Assembly (NCBI RefSeq): GCF_003065485.1
Contig: NZ_CP026951.1
Span: 1,302,001 to 1,366,000 of the forward strand
DNA: 64,000 nt
Direction: 5' to 3'
Origin: Salinibacterium hongtaonis
GTDB lineage: Bacteria; Actinomycetota; Actinomycetes; Actinomycetales; Microbacteriaceae
This document shows positions 49,817-58,591 of the stretch, in pieces. The notes under the pieces are model-generated. The model was not told where the DNA came from, did not search any database, and was given only the letters and a program-made list of their open reading frames with translations. Numbering within the stretch: position 1 is the stretch's first letter; each line of letters begins with the position of its first letter. The position numbers and the translations under genes are program-made.

Positions 49817-50792
49817 TTATCGTGTCTGCCGGGGCTTTTCTACCGCGAGAATCTGGCCGATTGCTGGCTCAACTGCAGGGTGAGCGAAGACAAATCCTGC
49901 GGCCTCCAGGCGCGCGGGGATCACCCAACGGCTCTTGAGAACGAGCTCCGTTTCGGTGCGGATGACCGCGGAACCGAGCTCAAGCATCCATCGAAACGCC
50001 GGGAGACCGAAGCGTATTCCGAGCTGTTTACGGATCGCGGACATCAGCTCCGCATTGTCAGTTGGATTCGGCGCGGAGACATTGACGACACCGTCGATGT
50101 CGGGGCGCTCCGTCACGAACTTAATGACTCCGACGACGTCATCGATATGAATCCAACTGAACTTCTGACGCCCCTTGGTGGGGCGGTAGGCGTGATAGGT
50201 GCCCGCATTCCGGCGGCGGCGGGTGGAGAACCAGCGCCCATCGAGCTGAGGTCCGCCCAACCCGAATCGTGCGAGCCGGGTGAGCGGCTGCATCACGCTG
50301 CCATTGCCGAGCACGATGGCGATTCGCAGCGCGACGCGTCTCGTGTGGGGAAGCTCCGCGCGGAAGAACTCAGCTTCCCAGGACCTAGCGACCTCAACCG
50401 AAAAGCCCTGCCCCAGCTCGCCGCCGGACTCCGTCATCGGACGGTCATCGGCGTGACGGTAGATAGTGGCGGTCGATGAGTTAATCCATACCGGCGGAGG
50501 TGCAGCGCAGGCGGCGATAGCATCCGAAATTTGGCGTGTGGTTTCGCGTCGCGACCGGAAGATCTCGGCGCGGTTGGCATCCGTATACCGGCAGTTCACG
50601 CTCTTGCCTGCGAGATTGACCACCAGATCTGCGCCGTCGAGCAGAGCGGCGATCGCGGCGGAATCGCCCCACACCGCATCCGCACCCTCGCGCCCGATGG
50701 TAGAAACGCTGGCGCCAAGCGACTCGATATGACTCCACAAGCCGAGTTCCGATGAATCCCGATGCCCCCGCGACGACAACTCGCTGAGTCAT
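49817..50792 (-). pseudogene. TIGR01777-type NAD-dependent epimerase, frameshifted near its N-terminus
   Basis: The family is an SDR-like NAD-dependent epimerase with a C-terminal DUF1731. The true start is ATG 50792, giving MTQRVVVAGASGFIGTRLVE with an intact Rossmann GASGFIG motif. That frame then runs into unrelated sequence. The rest of the protein (SLGASVSTIGREGADAVWGD, DLVVNLAGKSVNCRYTDANR, the STATIY and SWIHIDDVV segments, and the DUF1731 end) continues in another frame from about base 50731. One extra base near 50732 explains the switch. Either the gene is inactivated or this is a sequence error. ATG 50792 overlaps the stop of the upstream gene as ATGA. Confidence 0.85.
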
Positions 50793-51238
50793 TCCTCCGC
50801 CTCCCCCGCGAGTTCGTAGCGAAACAAACCCGAGTATTCATAAAGTCTACCGAGCGCGGGGTGAGCGAGAACGATCGAGACATGCTGGGCATCCGCCTCG
50901 TCATCGAAGCGTTCCGTGAGAGAAACACGAGGCGACAAAGGGCGTGGCCACCAGAGAACGCCCTCGCCGACGGCAAAACCGACCCGGGTTGACTCCAATC
51001 GAAGGCAGCCGCCGTGTTCGTCACCGATGGCCGCATCAAAGGAGGCGACGAGTCGTCCCGACGGGCCAAGGCGGTCGATGAGAACGGGCCCAGACGACGT
51101 GGGCAGCACACCGATCTGATCGACCATGCGGCGCGAACCCGTCGGTATCGCGGCGAAGTAGCGCTGCAAGCGCGGATGCAGGTGGAGGAGCCGGTCGCCC
51201 AGCACAACCTCATACGGTGATGCGCTCGACTCCCCCAC
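50789..51238 (-). CDS. DUF4166-like protein
   Basis: This 149-residue protein begins SPYEVVLGDRLLHLHPRLQRYFAAIP, which resembles DUF4166 proteins (LG..L.P..RR.. pattern), domains often found with or fused to NAD-dependent epimerases or saccharopine dehydrogenase-like enzymes. It contains RVGFAVGEGVLWWPRPLSP and ends at a TGA that overlaps the epimerase ATG by four bases, so the two are translationally coupled. No catalytic motif is visible, and no membrane helix. GTG 51238 is the assumed start, 12 bp after the DUF885 stop. Confidence 0.7.
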   Translation of the reverse strand: MGESSASPYEVVLGDRLLHLHPRLQRYFAAIPTGSRRMVDQIGVLPTSSGPVLIDRLGPSGRLVASFDAAIGDEHGGCLRLESTRVGFAVGEGVLWWPRPLSPRVSLTERFDDEADAQHVSIVLAHPALGRLYEYSGLFRYELAGEAEE

Positions 51239-51250
51239 AGCGTCGACGTA

Positions 51251-52918
51251 TCAGTCGAAATCGAGCACAGCAGTGCGCAGGGTGTCGAGCCCGACCCCTC
51301 CGAGGGCCAGTGCGCGACTGTGGAAGTCCCGGATGGAGAAAGAATCGCCCGCGCGGCGGTGAGCCTCGTCCCGCAGCTCTTCCCAGAGGCGCTGACCGAC
51401 CTTGTACGACGGGGCCTGACCGGGCCATCCGAAGTAACGGTTTACTTCGAACAGCGTGCTGGCGTCGCTCTCATGGCAGTTCTCACGGAAGAAGGCGAGC
51501 GCGTAGTCGAAGTCCCACGAGCCGGTGCCGTCGAGGCGAGGCTTGCCGAGGTGCACGCCGATGTCGAGGACAACGCGGGCGGCGCGCATCCGCTGGGCGT
51601 CAAGCATCCCGAGGCGGTCTGCAGGGTCATCGAGGTAGCCGAGCTGCTCCATGAGACGCTCCGCGTACAGCGCCCAGCCCTCCGCGTGGCCCGACGTGCC
51701 GGCGAGCTGCCGGCGCCACGTGTTGAGCTGACCGCGATTGACGACGGCCTGGCCGATCTGCAGGTGATGCCCGGGAACTCCCTCGTGAAAAACGGTCGTC
51801 TTCTGGCGCCAGGTCGCAAACTCCGTTTCGCCTACGGGCACCGACCACCACATCCGACCGGGTCGGGAGAAGTCGTCCGACGGGCCCGTGTAGTAGATGC
51901 CACCGCTCTGGGTGGGCGCAATCATGCATTCGAGCCGCTGAATCTCTGCGGGGATGTCGAAATGGCTCTGCGCGAGTTCTGAGACGGCCCGGTCGCTGAG
52001 CTCTTGCATCCACGCCTGAAGTGCGTCGGTGCCGTGCAGCAGACGGGTGGGGTCTGCATCGAGGATTGCAATTGCCTCCTCCACCGATGCACCGGGCTTG
52101 ATCTCGTGAGCGATCGCCTCCTGCTCGGAACGCATACGGGCGAGCTCTTCGATGCCCCACTCATACGTTTCGTCGAGGTCGATGGCGGAGCCGAGAAAGC
52201 GCCGCGAGTGCAGAGCGTAAGCCTCGCGCCCGACGGCATCAACCGTCGTGGCGACGGGAGCCAGCTCGGAGCGCAAAAAATCGGTGAACGCGGCATATGC
52301 CGCGGTTGCCGACGCCGCACCTGTCGCTAGCGCTGTTCGGAGCGTCTCTGGCAAGTCGAGCGAGGAACTCGTGGAGAACGAAGTGAAGAATCCTGCGGGA
52401 GCGGCGATCTGGGCGGTGAGCTGGGCGACCGCAAGCACCTGACGGCGGGCAGGGGTTATGCCCTCGTCGATACCCTTGCGCAAGGTCTCCGTGTAGCCCG
52501 CAAGCGCCGCAGGGACGGCGTTCATGCGCCCGGCGATATCGGCCCAGTCAGCTTCGGTCTCCGTGGGCATGAGGTCGAAGATGTCCCGAATCTCCGTTGC
52601 AGGAGAGGCAAGCACATTCAGGTCGCGAAGGTGGAGTCCGGCTGCATGGGCCTCGATATCGAGCGACAGGCTCGCCCGCAGGTCCGTCTGCGTGACACGA
52701 TCGACGCTGTCGACAGGGTCTGCGGCATCCAGGGCGGCTATGACCTTGCGCTTGGACTCCGCCATGGCCTCGGCACCGGCTGGCGAGTAGTCGGCGTATT
52801 CGCCCAGCCTGCCGGCGACTCCGATGTAGGTCGCAACGGTCGGGTCGAGGTCAATGTAGGTGCTGATCCAGCCCTCTGCGATGCCATCGATGCTGGTGGG
52901 GGTGCGCGATTCACTCAT
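51251..52918 (-). CDS. DUF885 family peptidase-like protein
   Basis: DUF885 proteins are predicted zinc metallopeptidases; no substrate is known for most. The 555-residue protein carries FHEGVPGHHLQIGQAV (about residues 377-392), with a HExxxGHH metal motif, in the conserved domain, and a C-terminal RAGDSFSIRDFHSRALALGG segment. No signal peptide is seen, so it is probably cytoplasmic. ATG 52918 has a TATGCT -10 six bases upstream. It lies 47 bp downstream of polA on the same strand. Confidence 0.85.
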   Translation of the reverse strand: MSESRTPTSIDGIAEGWISTYIDLDPTVATYIGVAGRLGEYADYSPAGAEAMAESKRKVIAALDAADPVDSVDRVTQTDLRASLSLDIEAHAAGLHLRDLNVLASPATEIRDIFDLMPTETEADWADIAGRMNAVPAALAGYTETLRKGIDEGITPARRQVLAVAQLTAQIAAPAGFFTSFSTSSSLDLPETLRTALATGAASATAAYAAFTDFLRSELAPVATTVDAVGREAYALHSRRFLGSAIDLDETYEWGIEELARMRSEQEAIAHEIKPGASVEEAIAILDADPTRLLHGTDALQAWMQELSDRAVSELAQSHFDIPAEIQRLECMIAPTQSGGIYYTGPSDDFSRPGRMWWSVPVGETEFATWRQKTTVFHEGVPGHHLQIGQAVVNRGQLNTWRRQLAGTSGHAEGWALYAERLMEQLGYLDDPADRLGMLDAQRMRAARVVLDIGVHLGKPRLDGTGSWDFDYALAFFRENCHESDASTLFEVNRYFGWPGQAPSYKVGQRLWEELRDEAHRRAGDSFSIRDFHSRALALGGVGLDTLRTAVLDFD

Positions 52919-52924
52919 TCCCCG

Positions 52925-52930
52925 AGCATA
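52925..52930 (-). promoter_or_regulatory. Candidate -10 element of the DUF885 gene
   Basis: TATGCT on the minus strand ends six bases before ATG 52918, in the 47-bp gap after polA. Confidence 0.45.
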
Positions 52931-52965
52931 CGATGGCCTCCGCCTCGGAGCGCCGTGACCTGCCG

Positions 52966-55644
52966 CTAGTGCGCGGCAGCGTCCCAGTTCGCCCCGATGC
53001 CCACCTGCACATCGAGGGGCACAGCCAAATCGGCGGCGGAGCTCATGCGCGTGCGCACGATCGACTCGATTGTCTCGAGCTCGCCGGGGGCAACCTCAAG
53101 CACTAATTCGTCATGAACCTGGAGCAGCAGCCGGGAACCGAGATTCTGGTCGCGCAGGTCCTCTGCGACACCGAGCATCGCAATCTTCATGATGTCGGCG
53201 GCAGATCCCTGGATCGGGGCGTTGAGCGCAGCACGCTCAGCGTTCTCGCGCAGAACCCGGTTTTTGGAGTGCAGGTCGGCGAAGGGGCGACGGCGACCAA
53301 AGATCGTCTCGGTGTAGCCGTCGTCGCGGGCCTTCTCGACAACGGATCGAAGGTAATCACGCACCGCGCCGAACCGCGCAAAGTAGTCCGACATGAGCTG
53401 CTTTGCCTCTGACGTGTCGATTCTGAGCTGCTTCGACAGCCCGAATGCGCTGAGGCCATAGGCAAGGCCATACGACATCGCCTTGACCTTGGTTCGCATT
53501 TCGGGGGTCACGTCGGCAGGGTCGACGTGGAAGATGCGCGAGCCAACGAAGCGGTGTAGGTCTTCGCCGGCGTTGAACGCTTCGATGAGACCCTCATCAC
53601 CCGACAGGTGCGCCATGATGCGCATTTCGATCTGAGAGTAGTCGGCAGTGAGAAGTGTTTCGAACTCTGCGCCATGCCTAAATGCGGAGCGGATCTCGCG
53701 GCCGACCTCGGTCTTGACCGGGATGTTCTGCAGGTTGGGGTCGTTCGAAGAAATGCGGCCCGTGCTTGTGCCGGTCTGGTCATACGTCGTGTGGATTCGA
53801 CCGTCGGGCTTGACGGCCTTTTCCAGTGTCTCGACGATCTGGCCGAGCTTGGTCACATCGCGGTGCTGAAGCAACAGCCCAAGGAACGGATGCGGGCTCT
53901 TCTCCTGCAGGTCGGCGAGCGACGCTGCATCGGTAGAGTAGCCGGTCTTGTTCGCCCGGGTCTTGGGCATGTTCAGCTCTTCGAACAGCACCTGCTGGAG
54001 CTGCTTCGGCGAACCGAGATTCACTTCGTGGCCAATCTCGGCGAAGGCCTTGGTTGCGAGTTCTGCCGCGGAGGCTGACAGTCGGGTGCGCAGGTCAGCG
54101 AAAATCTCAGAATCGACACTGATGCCGGTGAGCTCCATCGTCGCGAGCACGTTCACGATGGGCAACTCAATGTCGTCGAGAACCTTGCGGGTGCCCGGGT
54201 CGAGCTTCTCGGCAAGCGCCTCTGAGATTCGCAGCACGTACCAGGCCTCGGTCGCGGCACTCAGGGCATCGACCTCGGGGACGAGCTGGTTGGGATCGGC
54301 GAGCGTGATTGTCTCCCCCAGCACCGAGTACACCTGCGAGGCGAGGTCTTCGGGTTTGGAACCCGGCCGCAGAAGCCAGGCGGCAAGTGAGGTGTCGAAT
54401 GAAATACCGCCAAGAGTAAGTCCGACCTGGCGCAGCGCCTTCAGTTGGCGCTTGGAACCGAGCAAATACTTGGGCGAGTCGCCCGCAAGCCACGACTCGA
54501 GCGCTGTGTAGTCGGGGCGACCTTCTGCCCAGGGCACGTAGACCGAATCGGTCGCAGAGGCGATGCCGAAACCGCCGACACCGGATGCGTCGATTTCTAC
54601 TTGCAGTCCGAGAGGCACCGTACCCTCAGCCGAATTGCGGCTGAGCCACTGCGCGAGCTCTTCGTCGATGAGGGTACGCACCACGGGCGCCGCCTGTGCC
54701 GAGCTGACCTCATCGATCACAGCAGCCTCGGTGATTGCATCCGTCGCGCCCTCCGACGCGGCGATCTTGAGCACTCGTTCCAGGAGCGTGCGGAACTGCA
54801 GACGATCGAACACATCGCGGACCGCATTGACGTTGATCTGACGGCGCTCGAGATCGGTGGGGCCCACCGGAAGATCGACGTCGGTGACCAGGCGGTTGAG
54901 CCTGCGATTACGAATCGCATTCTCCTTCTGCTCGCGCAGCTTCTCGCCGACGACACCCTTGATCTCGTCCGCGTGCTCAAGGATCTGGTCGAGTCCGCCG
55001 TACTGCTTGATCCACTTGACGGCGGTCTTCTCGCCGACCTTGTCGATGCCGATGAGATTGTCGCTTGTCTCACCCACAAGCGCCGCGACATCCGGATACT
55101 GCTCGGGCTCGATGCCGTACCGCTCTACGACCGCATCGCGGTCGTAGCGCTTGAGTTCAGACACGCCGCGTGCGTTGGGGTAGAGAAGAGTGACGTCGTC
55201 GTTCACCAGCTGGATGGAGTCGCGGTCGCCGCTGACGACGAGAACGCGGAAACCCTCGGCTGCACCGCGGCTGGCGAGCGTGGCGAGGATATCGTCCGCC
55301 TCGTAATCCTCTTTAGTGATGGTGACGATGTTCATCGCCGCCAGCGCCTCTTCTAGGAGGGGAACCTGCCCGATGAACTCGGACGGCGTCTCGCCCCTGG
55401 TGCCCTTGTATTCCGGGTATTCGCGCGTGCGGAAGGAGTATCGCGAGATGTCGAAGGCCACCGCAAGATGGGTCGGCTTCTCCTGGCTGAGCAACAGCAG
55501 GAGCATCGAAAGGAACCCGTGAATCGCGTTCGTATGTTGACCGTCACGAGTGACGAAACTGTCGACCGGCAGCGCATAAAACGCTCGGAATGCTAGTGAG
55601 TGACCGTCAATGACGAGGAGGGTAGGCTTTTCGGAATCCGACAC
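52966..55644 (-). CDS. polA: DNA polymerase I
   Basis: Pol I fills gaps and removes RNA primers. The 892-residue protein has an N-terminal 5'-3' nuclease (LLVIDGHSLAFRAFYALP, VSGDRDSIQLV), a central 3'-5' domain and the polymerase (TADYSQIEMRIMAH, RRRPFADL, LQVHDELVLEV). The 3'-5' domain has lost its catalytic acids: the DxE motif reads VEIDASG and the later Asp positions are changed, so no proofreading is expected, as in mycobacteria. GTG 55644 has a TAGGCT -10 six bases upstream and no ribosome-binding site. It is divergent from the thioesterase gene. Confidence 0.97.
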   Translation of the reverse strand: MSDSEKPTLLVIDGHSLAFRAFYALPVDSFVTRDGQHTNAIHGFLSMLLLLLSQEKPTHLAVAFDISRYSFRTREYPEYKGTRGETPSEFIGQVPLLEEALAAMNIVTITKEDYEADDILATLASRGAAEGFRVLVVSGDRDSIQLVNDDVTLLYPNARGVSELKRYDRDAVVERYGIEPEQYPDVAALVGETSDNLIGIDKVGEKTAVKWIKQYGGLDQILEHADEIKGVVGEKLREQKENAIRNRRLNRLVTDVDLPVGPTDLERRQINVNAVRDVFDRLQFRTLLERVLKIAASEGATDAITEAAVIDEVSSAQAAPVVRTLIDEELAQWLSRNSAEGTVPLGLQVEIDASGVGGFGIASATDSVYVPWAEGRPDYTALESWLAGDSPKYLLGSKRQLKALRQVGLTLGGISFDTSLAAWLLRPGSKPEDLASQVYSVLGETITLADPNQLVPEVDALSAATEAWYVLRISEALAEKLDPGTRKVLDDIELPIVNVLATMELTGISVDSEIFADLRTRLSASAAELATKAFAEIGHEVNLGSPKQLQQVLFEELNMPKTRANKTGYSTDAASLADLQEKSPHPFLGLLLQHRDVTKLGQIVETLEKAVKPDGRIHTTYDQTGTSTGRISSNDPNLQNIPVKTEVGREIRSAFRHGAEFETLLTADYSQIEMRIMAHLSGDEGLIEAFNAGEDLHRFVGSRIFHVDPADVTPEMRTKVKAMSYGLAYGLSAFGLSKQLRIDTSEAKQLMSDYFARFGAVRDYLRSVVEKARDDGYTETIFGRRRPFADLHSKNRVLRENAERAALNAPIQGSAADIMKIAMLGVAEDLRDQNLGSRLLLQVHDELVLEVAPGELETIESIVRTRMSSAADLAVPLDVQVGIGANWDAAAH

Positions 55645-55650
55645 AGAGCC

Positions 55651-55656
55651 AGCCTA
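55651..55656 (-). promoter_or_regulatory. Candidate -10 element of polA
   Basis: TAGGCT on the minus strand ends six bases before GTG 55644, predicting a leaderless polA mRNA. Confidence 0.5.
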
Positions 55657-55703
55657 ACGGGGTGCGCCGACATGCCACCGCGCCGCTGGGAAAGGCACCA
55701 TCA

Positions 55704-56132
55704 ATGACGAAGTTTCCCGCCGACCTGCACCCTGACCTCATTGGGCGTCTCGAGGCCACAGGGGGCGGTGAACTTCCCCGCAAGATGGGCATCGAGTTTG
55801 ATGAGCTCTCTGCCGACTACTCCATGGCCCGAATGCCCGTTGAGGGCAACCGGCAGGTGAATGGTCTTCTCCACGGCGGTGCCTATGTTGTCCTCGGCGA
55901 GTCACTCGGTTCGATGTCGGCGGCGATTCACGCTGGCCCCGACCGCTTCGTCGTCGGAATCGAGATCAACGCGACTCATTCCGGCTCCGCCCGCGAAGGC
56001 TGGGTCACCGCCACCTGCCAAGCCATCTCTCTCGGAAACACGCTGACGACCCACGAAATTGTGGTCTCGGACGACTCCGGAAAGCGTCTGTCGACCATTC
56101 GCATCACGAACCTCATTCGCGACATCCGCTGA
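55704..56132 (+). CDS. PaaI family hotdog-fold thioesterase
   Basis: This 142-residue protein has the hotdog-fold features of PaaI/YbgC-like acyl-CoA thioesterases: QVNGLLHGGAYVVLGESLGSMSA with the conserved HGG and catalytic Glu region, and EINATHSGSAREGWVTATC. The likely substrate is an acyl- or aromatic acyl-CoA, which cannot be narrowed. ATG 55704 follows AAAGG; the frame is open to 55662 without a better start. It is divergent from polA and converges on the ANTAR regulator. Confidence 0.85.
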   Translation: MTKFPADLHPDLIGRLEATGGGELPRKMGIEFDELSADYSMARMPVEGNRQVNGLLHGGAYVVLGESLGSMSAAIHAGPDRFVVGIEINATHSGSAREGWVTATCQAISLGNTLTTHEIVVSDDSGKRLSTIRITNLIRDIR

Positions 56133-56141
56133 CCGCAGAGA

Positions 56142-56185
56142 AACGGGCCGGATGCTGGAGCGTGCGCTCCGGCCTCCGGCCCGTT
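56142..56185. terminator. Terminator between thioesterase and ANTAR regulator genes
   Basis: An 11-bp stem (AACGGGCCGGA at 56142-56152 with 56175-56185) is followed by GTTTC. It lies between convergent genes. Confidence 0.6.
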
Positions 56186-56217
56186 GTTTCTACGACCGAC
56201 GAGCGGCCGAGGACGTG

Positions 56218-56820
56218 CTACTTCTTGGGAGCGAACTGGTCGATGATCGTTTTCGCTACATCGTGCATCGTGAGCCGGCGGTCCATCGAAGCCTTCTGAA
56301 TCCAGCGGAACGCTTCGGGCTCGGTCAGGCCCATCTTCTCGTTGAGGAGCCCCTTGGCGCGGTCGACGAGCTTGCGCGTTTCGAAACGCTCAACGAGGTC
56401 GCCAACCTCGGTCTCAAGCGCAATGATCTGGGCGTAGCGGGCGAGAGCGATCTCAATCGCCGGCAGCAGGTCGTTGGGGGTGAACGGCTTAACCACGTAG
56501 GCCAGCGCGCCAGCCTCGGTCGCTCGCTCGACAAGCTCCTTCTGGCTGAACGCGGTGAGGAGAACAACGGGAGCGATGTGGTTTTTGCTGAGCTTCTCAG
56601 CCGCAGAGATGCCGTCAAGCAGCGGCATCTTGACGTCCATCACGACGAGGTCAGGACGCAGCTCGGTTGCTAGCGCTACCGCAGCCTCTCCGTCACCTGC
56701 CTCTCCGACGACATCGAAACCGTTGTCACGGAGCGTCTCGACGATGTCGAGTCTGATGAGCGACTCGTCTTCGGCTACGACGACGCGGCGGGGGGCCTGA
56801 GTGGATTCCTGGTCTGACAC
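56218..56820 (-). CDS. pdtaR: Response regulator with ANTAR RNA-binding output domain (PdtaR type)
   Basis: ANTAR regulators bind RNA dual-hexaloop motifs and stop transcription termination. The 200-residue protein has a receiver domain with acidic pocket Glu17-Asp18, phospho-acceptor Asp62 (VVMDVKMP) and Lys near 111 (VVKPFTPND), then an ANTAR domain (about 130-196) with LVDRAKGLLNEKMGLTEPEAFRWIQKASM. It matches mycobacterial PdtaR, whose partner kinase PdtaS lies elsewhere in the genome. GTG 56820 has a TAGGCT -10 six bases upstream. The nearby tRNA-Leu is divergent. Confidence 0.92.
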   Translation of the reverse strand: MSDQESTQAPRRVVVAEDESLIRLDIVETLRDNGFDVVGEAGDGEAAVALATELRPDLVVMDVKMPLLDGISAAEKLSKNHIAPVVLLTAFSQKELVERATEAGALAYVVKPFTPNDLLPAIEIALARYAQIIALETEVGDLVERFETRKLVDRAKGLLNEKMGLTEPEAFRWIQKASMDRRLTMHDVAKTIIDQFAPKK

Positions 56821-56826
56821 GTGTAA

Positions 56827-56832
56827 AGCCTA
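56827..56832 (-). promoter_or_regulatory. Candidate -10 element of pdtaR
   Basis: TAGGCT on the minus strand ends six bases before GTG 56820. It is only three bases from the tRNA-Leu -10 on the other strand. Confidence 0.5.
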
Positions 56833-56835
56833 CGG

Positions 56836-56841
56836 TATTCT
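56836..56841 (+). promoter_or_regulatory. Candidate -10 element of tRNA-Leu
   Basis: TATTCT lies 17 bases before the tRNA. CTGACA at 56814-56819, spaced 16 bp, is a reasonable -35 element, though it overlaps the start of divergent pdtaR. Confidence 0.5.
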
Positions 56842-56858
56842 GATCGGAGTTACTGTGC

Positions 56859-56939
56859 GCCGGTGTGGCGGAATGGTAGACGCGGAGCACTCAAAATGCT
56901 TTGTCGCAAGACGTGTGGGTTCGAATCCCACCACCGGTA
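56859..56939 (+). tRNA. tRNA-Leu (anticodon CAA)
   Basis: A 7-bp acceptor stem (GCCGGTG with CACCGGT, one G-U pair), a D-arm GGCGGAATGGTAGACGC typical of tRNA-Leu, and an anticodon loop CTCAAAA (anticodon CAA, reading UUG) are present. The long variable arm of class II tRNAs and a T-arm GTGGG-TTCGAAT-CCCAC follow. CCA is not encoded. A terminator follows. Confidence 0.95.
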
Positions 56940-56952
56940 CAGAAGCTCGACG

Positions 56953-56990
56953 GCTCCGCATCCCCTGAAAACGGGGGTGCGGAGCTCTTT
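56953..56990 (+). terminator. Intrinsic terminator of tRNA-Leu
   Basis: A 13-bp stem (56953-56965 with 56973-56985, GCTCCGCA/TGCGGAGC outer pairs, one wobble pair) and a seven-base loop are followed by TCTTTT on the plus strand. Confidence 0.85.
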
Positions 56991-57013
56991 TCGTGGAACA
57001 GGCGCGTTAACTG

Positions 57014-57051
57014 CCTCACGCGGGCAAACCCGAAGGTCTGCCCGCGTGAGG
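57014..57051 (-). terminator. Terminator hairpin after pyk
   Basis: A perfect 13-bp stem (CCTCACGCGGGCA at 57014-57026 with 57039-57051) encloses a 12-base loop just downstream of pyk. It has no clear T-run. Confidence 0.6.
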
Positions 57052-57064
57052 ATGCGCCGTGAGG

Positions 57065-58513
57065 CTAGAGCGATTCTGCCCAGACTGGCGCGGCAGCATT
57101 CTTGGCGTCGCCAATGCGGTGCACGCGAAGGTCGTTCGTCGACCCGGGGATGCCGGGAGGCGATCCGGAGATAACGACGACCTTGTCGCCGACCTTTGCG
57201 AGGCCCTCTGCGAGCAAAATGTCGTCGACCTGGCGGTACATCGCGTCGGTGTGCGTCACGCGGTCCACGAGGTAGCTCTGCACGCCCCAGCTCAGCGCCA
57301 TACGGCGGAGAATGCTCTCTGAAGGCGTGAAGCCCAGGATCTGGATGCCGTTACGGAGTCGCGACATACGGCGAACGGAGTCGCCGGATTCGGTGAAGAC
57401 GCACAGGAATTTAGCCTCGACAAAGTCCGCAACCTCGGCGGCCGCGAGGGTTATCGCGCCGCCCTGAGTGCGAGGCTTCGTGCCGAGCGGAGCTACACGC
57501 TCGAGACCATGATCCTCCGTGGATTCGACGATGCGAGCCATGGTCTGAACCGTGACGACGGGGTACTCCCCCACGCTCGTCTCGCCACTGAGCATGACGG
57601 CGTCGGCACCGTCGAGCACAGCATTTGCGACGTCAGAGGTTTCTGCGCGGGTCGGAATCGGGTTAGAGATCATCGACTCAAGCATCTGCGTTGCAACAAT
57701 CACGGGCTTTGCCATGCGGCGGCAGAGTTCGACAGCGCGCTTCTGCACGATCGGAACAGCCTCGAGGGGCAGCTCGACACCGAGGTCTCCTCTGGCCACC
57801 ATGATGCCGTCGAAGGCATCGATGATAGCTTCGAGATTGTCGACAGCCTGGGGCTTCTCAATCTTGGCGATGACGGGGAGGCGCAGGCCCTCCTCGGCCA
57901 TAATCTCGTGCACGCGCGTGATGTCTTCTGCGTTACGCACGAACGAGAGGGCGATGTAATCAGCGCCGAGCTTGAGGGCCCACCGCAGGTCGTCCTCGTC
58001 CTTCTCCGAAAGCGCGGGCACGTTGACGGCAACGCCGGGCAAGTTGATGCCCTTGTTGTTGGATACGGTTCCGGCGACAACGGTCTCGGTGGTAACCGAC
58101 GTTGCATCCGTCGCAATGGCACGGAGCTTGACGCGGCCATCGTCAATCAGGAGCGTGTCTCCCGGCTTCACATCGCCGGGGAGCCCTTTGTAGGTCGTGC
58201 CACAGACCTCGCCCGTTCCCTCGATGTCGTCGGTGGTGATCGTGAAAACATCTCCGACATCAAGGTGGTGGGGGCCATCCTTGAACTTGCCCAGTCGAAT
58301 CTTGGGTCCCTGGAGATCGACAAGCACGGCGACAACACGACCGGATGCGGTTGCTGCCTTGCGAACCTTGCCGAAGATTTCTTCGTGAACTGCATAACTG
58401 CCGTGGCTGAGGTTCATGCGGGCAACATCAACACCAGCCTCAATGATTGCCCTGATGTCTTCGTAACTTGATGTTGCTGGGCCTAGCGTCGCAACAATCT
58501 TTGCGCGTCTCAT
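57065..58513 (-). CDS. pyk: Pyruvate kinase
   Basis: Pyk makes pyruvate and ATP from phosphoenolpyruvate. The 482-residue protein starts MRRAKIVATLGPATSSYEDIRAI, includes the ARMNLSHGS active site, the magnesium/substrate segment KIEKPQAVDNLEAIIDAFDGIMVARGDLGVE-like region and a C-terminal domain with SGETSVGEYPVVTVQTMARI and VISGSPPG. ATG 58513 has only a weak AGAAAG ribosome-binding site; a TAGGCT element about 40 bp upstream suggests an ordinary leader. It lies about 80 bp downstream of gltD on the same strand. Confidence 0.97.
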   Translation of the reverse strand: MRRAKIVATLGPATSSYEDIRAIIEAGVDVARMNLSHGSYAVHEEIFGKVRKAATASGRVVAVLVDLQGPKIRLGKFKDGPHHLDVGDVFTITTDDIEGTGEVCGTTYKGLPGDVKPGDTLLIDDGRVKLRAIATDATSVTTETVVAGTVSNNKGINLPGVAVNVPALSEKDEDDLRWALKLGADYIALSFVRNAEDITRVHEIMAEEGLRLPVIAKIEKPQAVDNLEAIIDAFDGIMVARGDLGVELPLEAVPIVQKRAVELCRRMAKPVIVATQMLESMISNPIPTRAETSDVANAVLDGADAVMLSGETSVGEYPVVTVQTMARIVESTEDHGLERVAPLGTKPRTQGGAITLAAAEVADFVEAKFLCVFTESGDSVRRMSRLRNGIQILGFTPSESILRRMALSWGVQSYLVDRVTHTDAMYRQVDDILLAEGLAKVGDKVVVISGSPPGIPGSTNDLRVHRIGDAKNAAAPVWAESL

Positions 58514-58591
58514 GCGGTGCTTTCTGTCGATGTGGACAAGACCGGAAGCTTCCAGCCTAGAGCGTCTGGGGCATTCCGAACGAGTCCCGAT

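Noticed and set aside
52954-52976. Short hairpin at the polA stop codon
   Set aside because: It overlaps the polA stop with a 7-bp stem but has no T-run and lies too close to the DUF885 promoter; kept only as a note.
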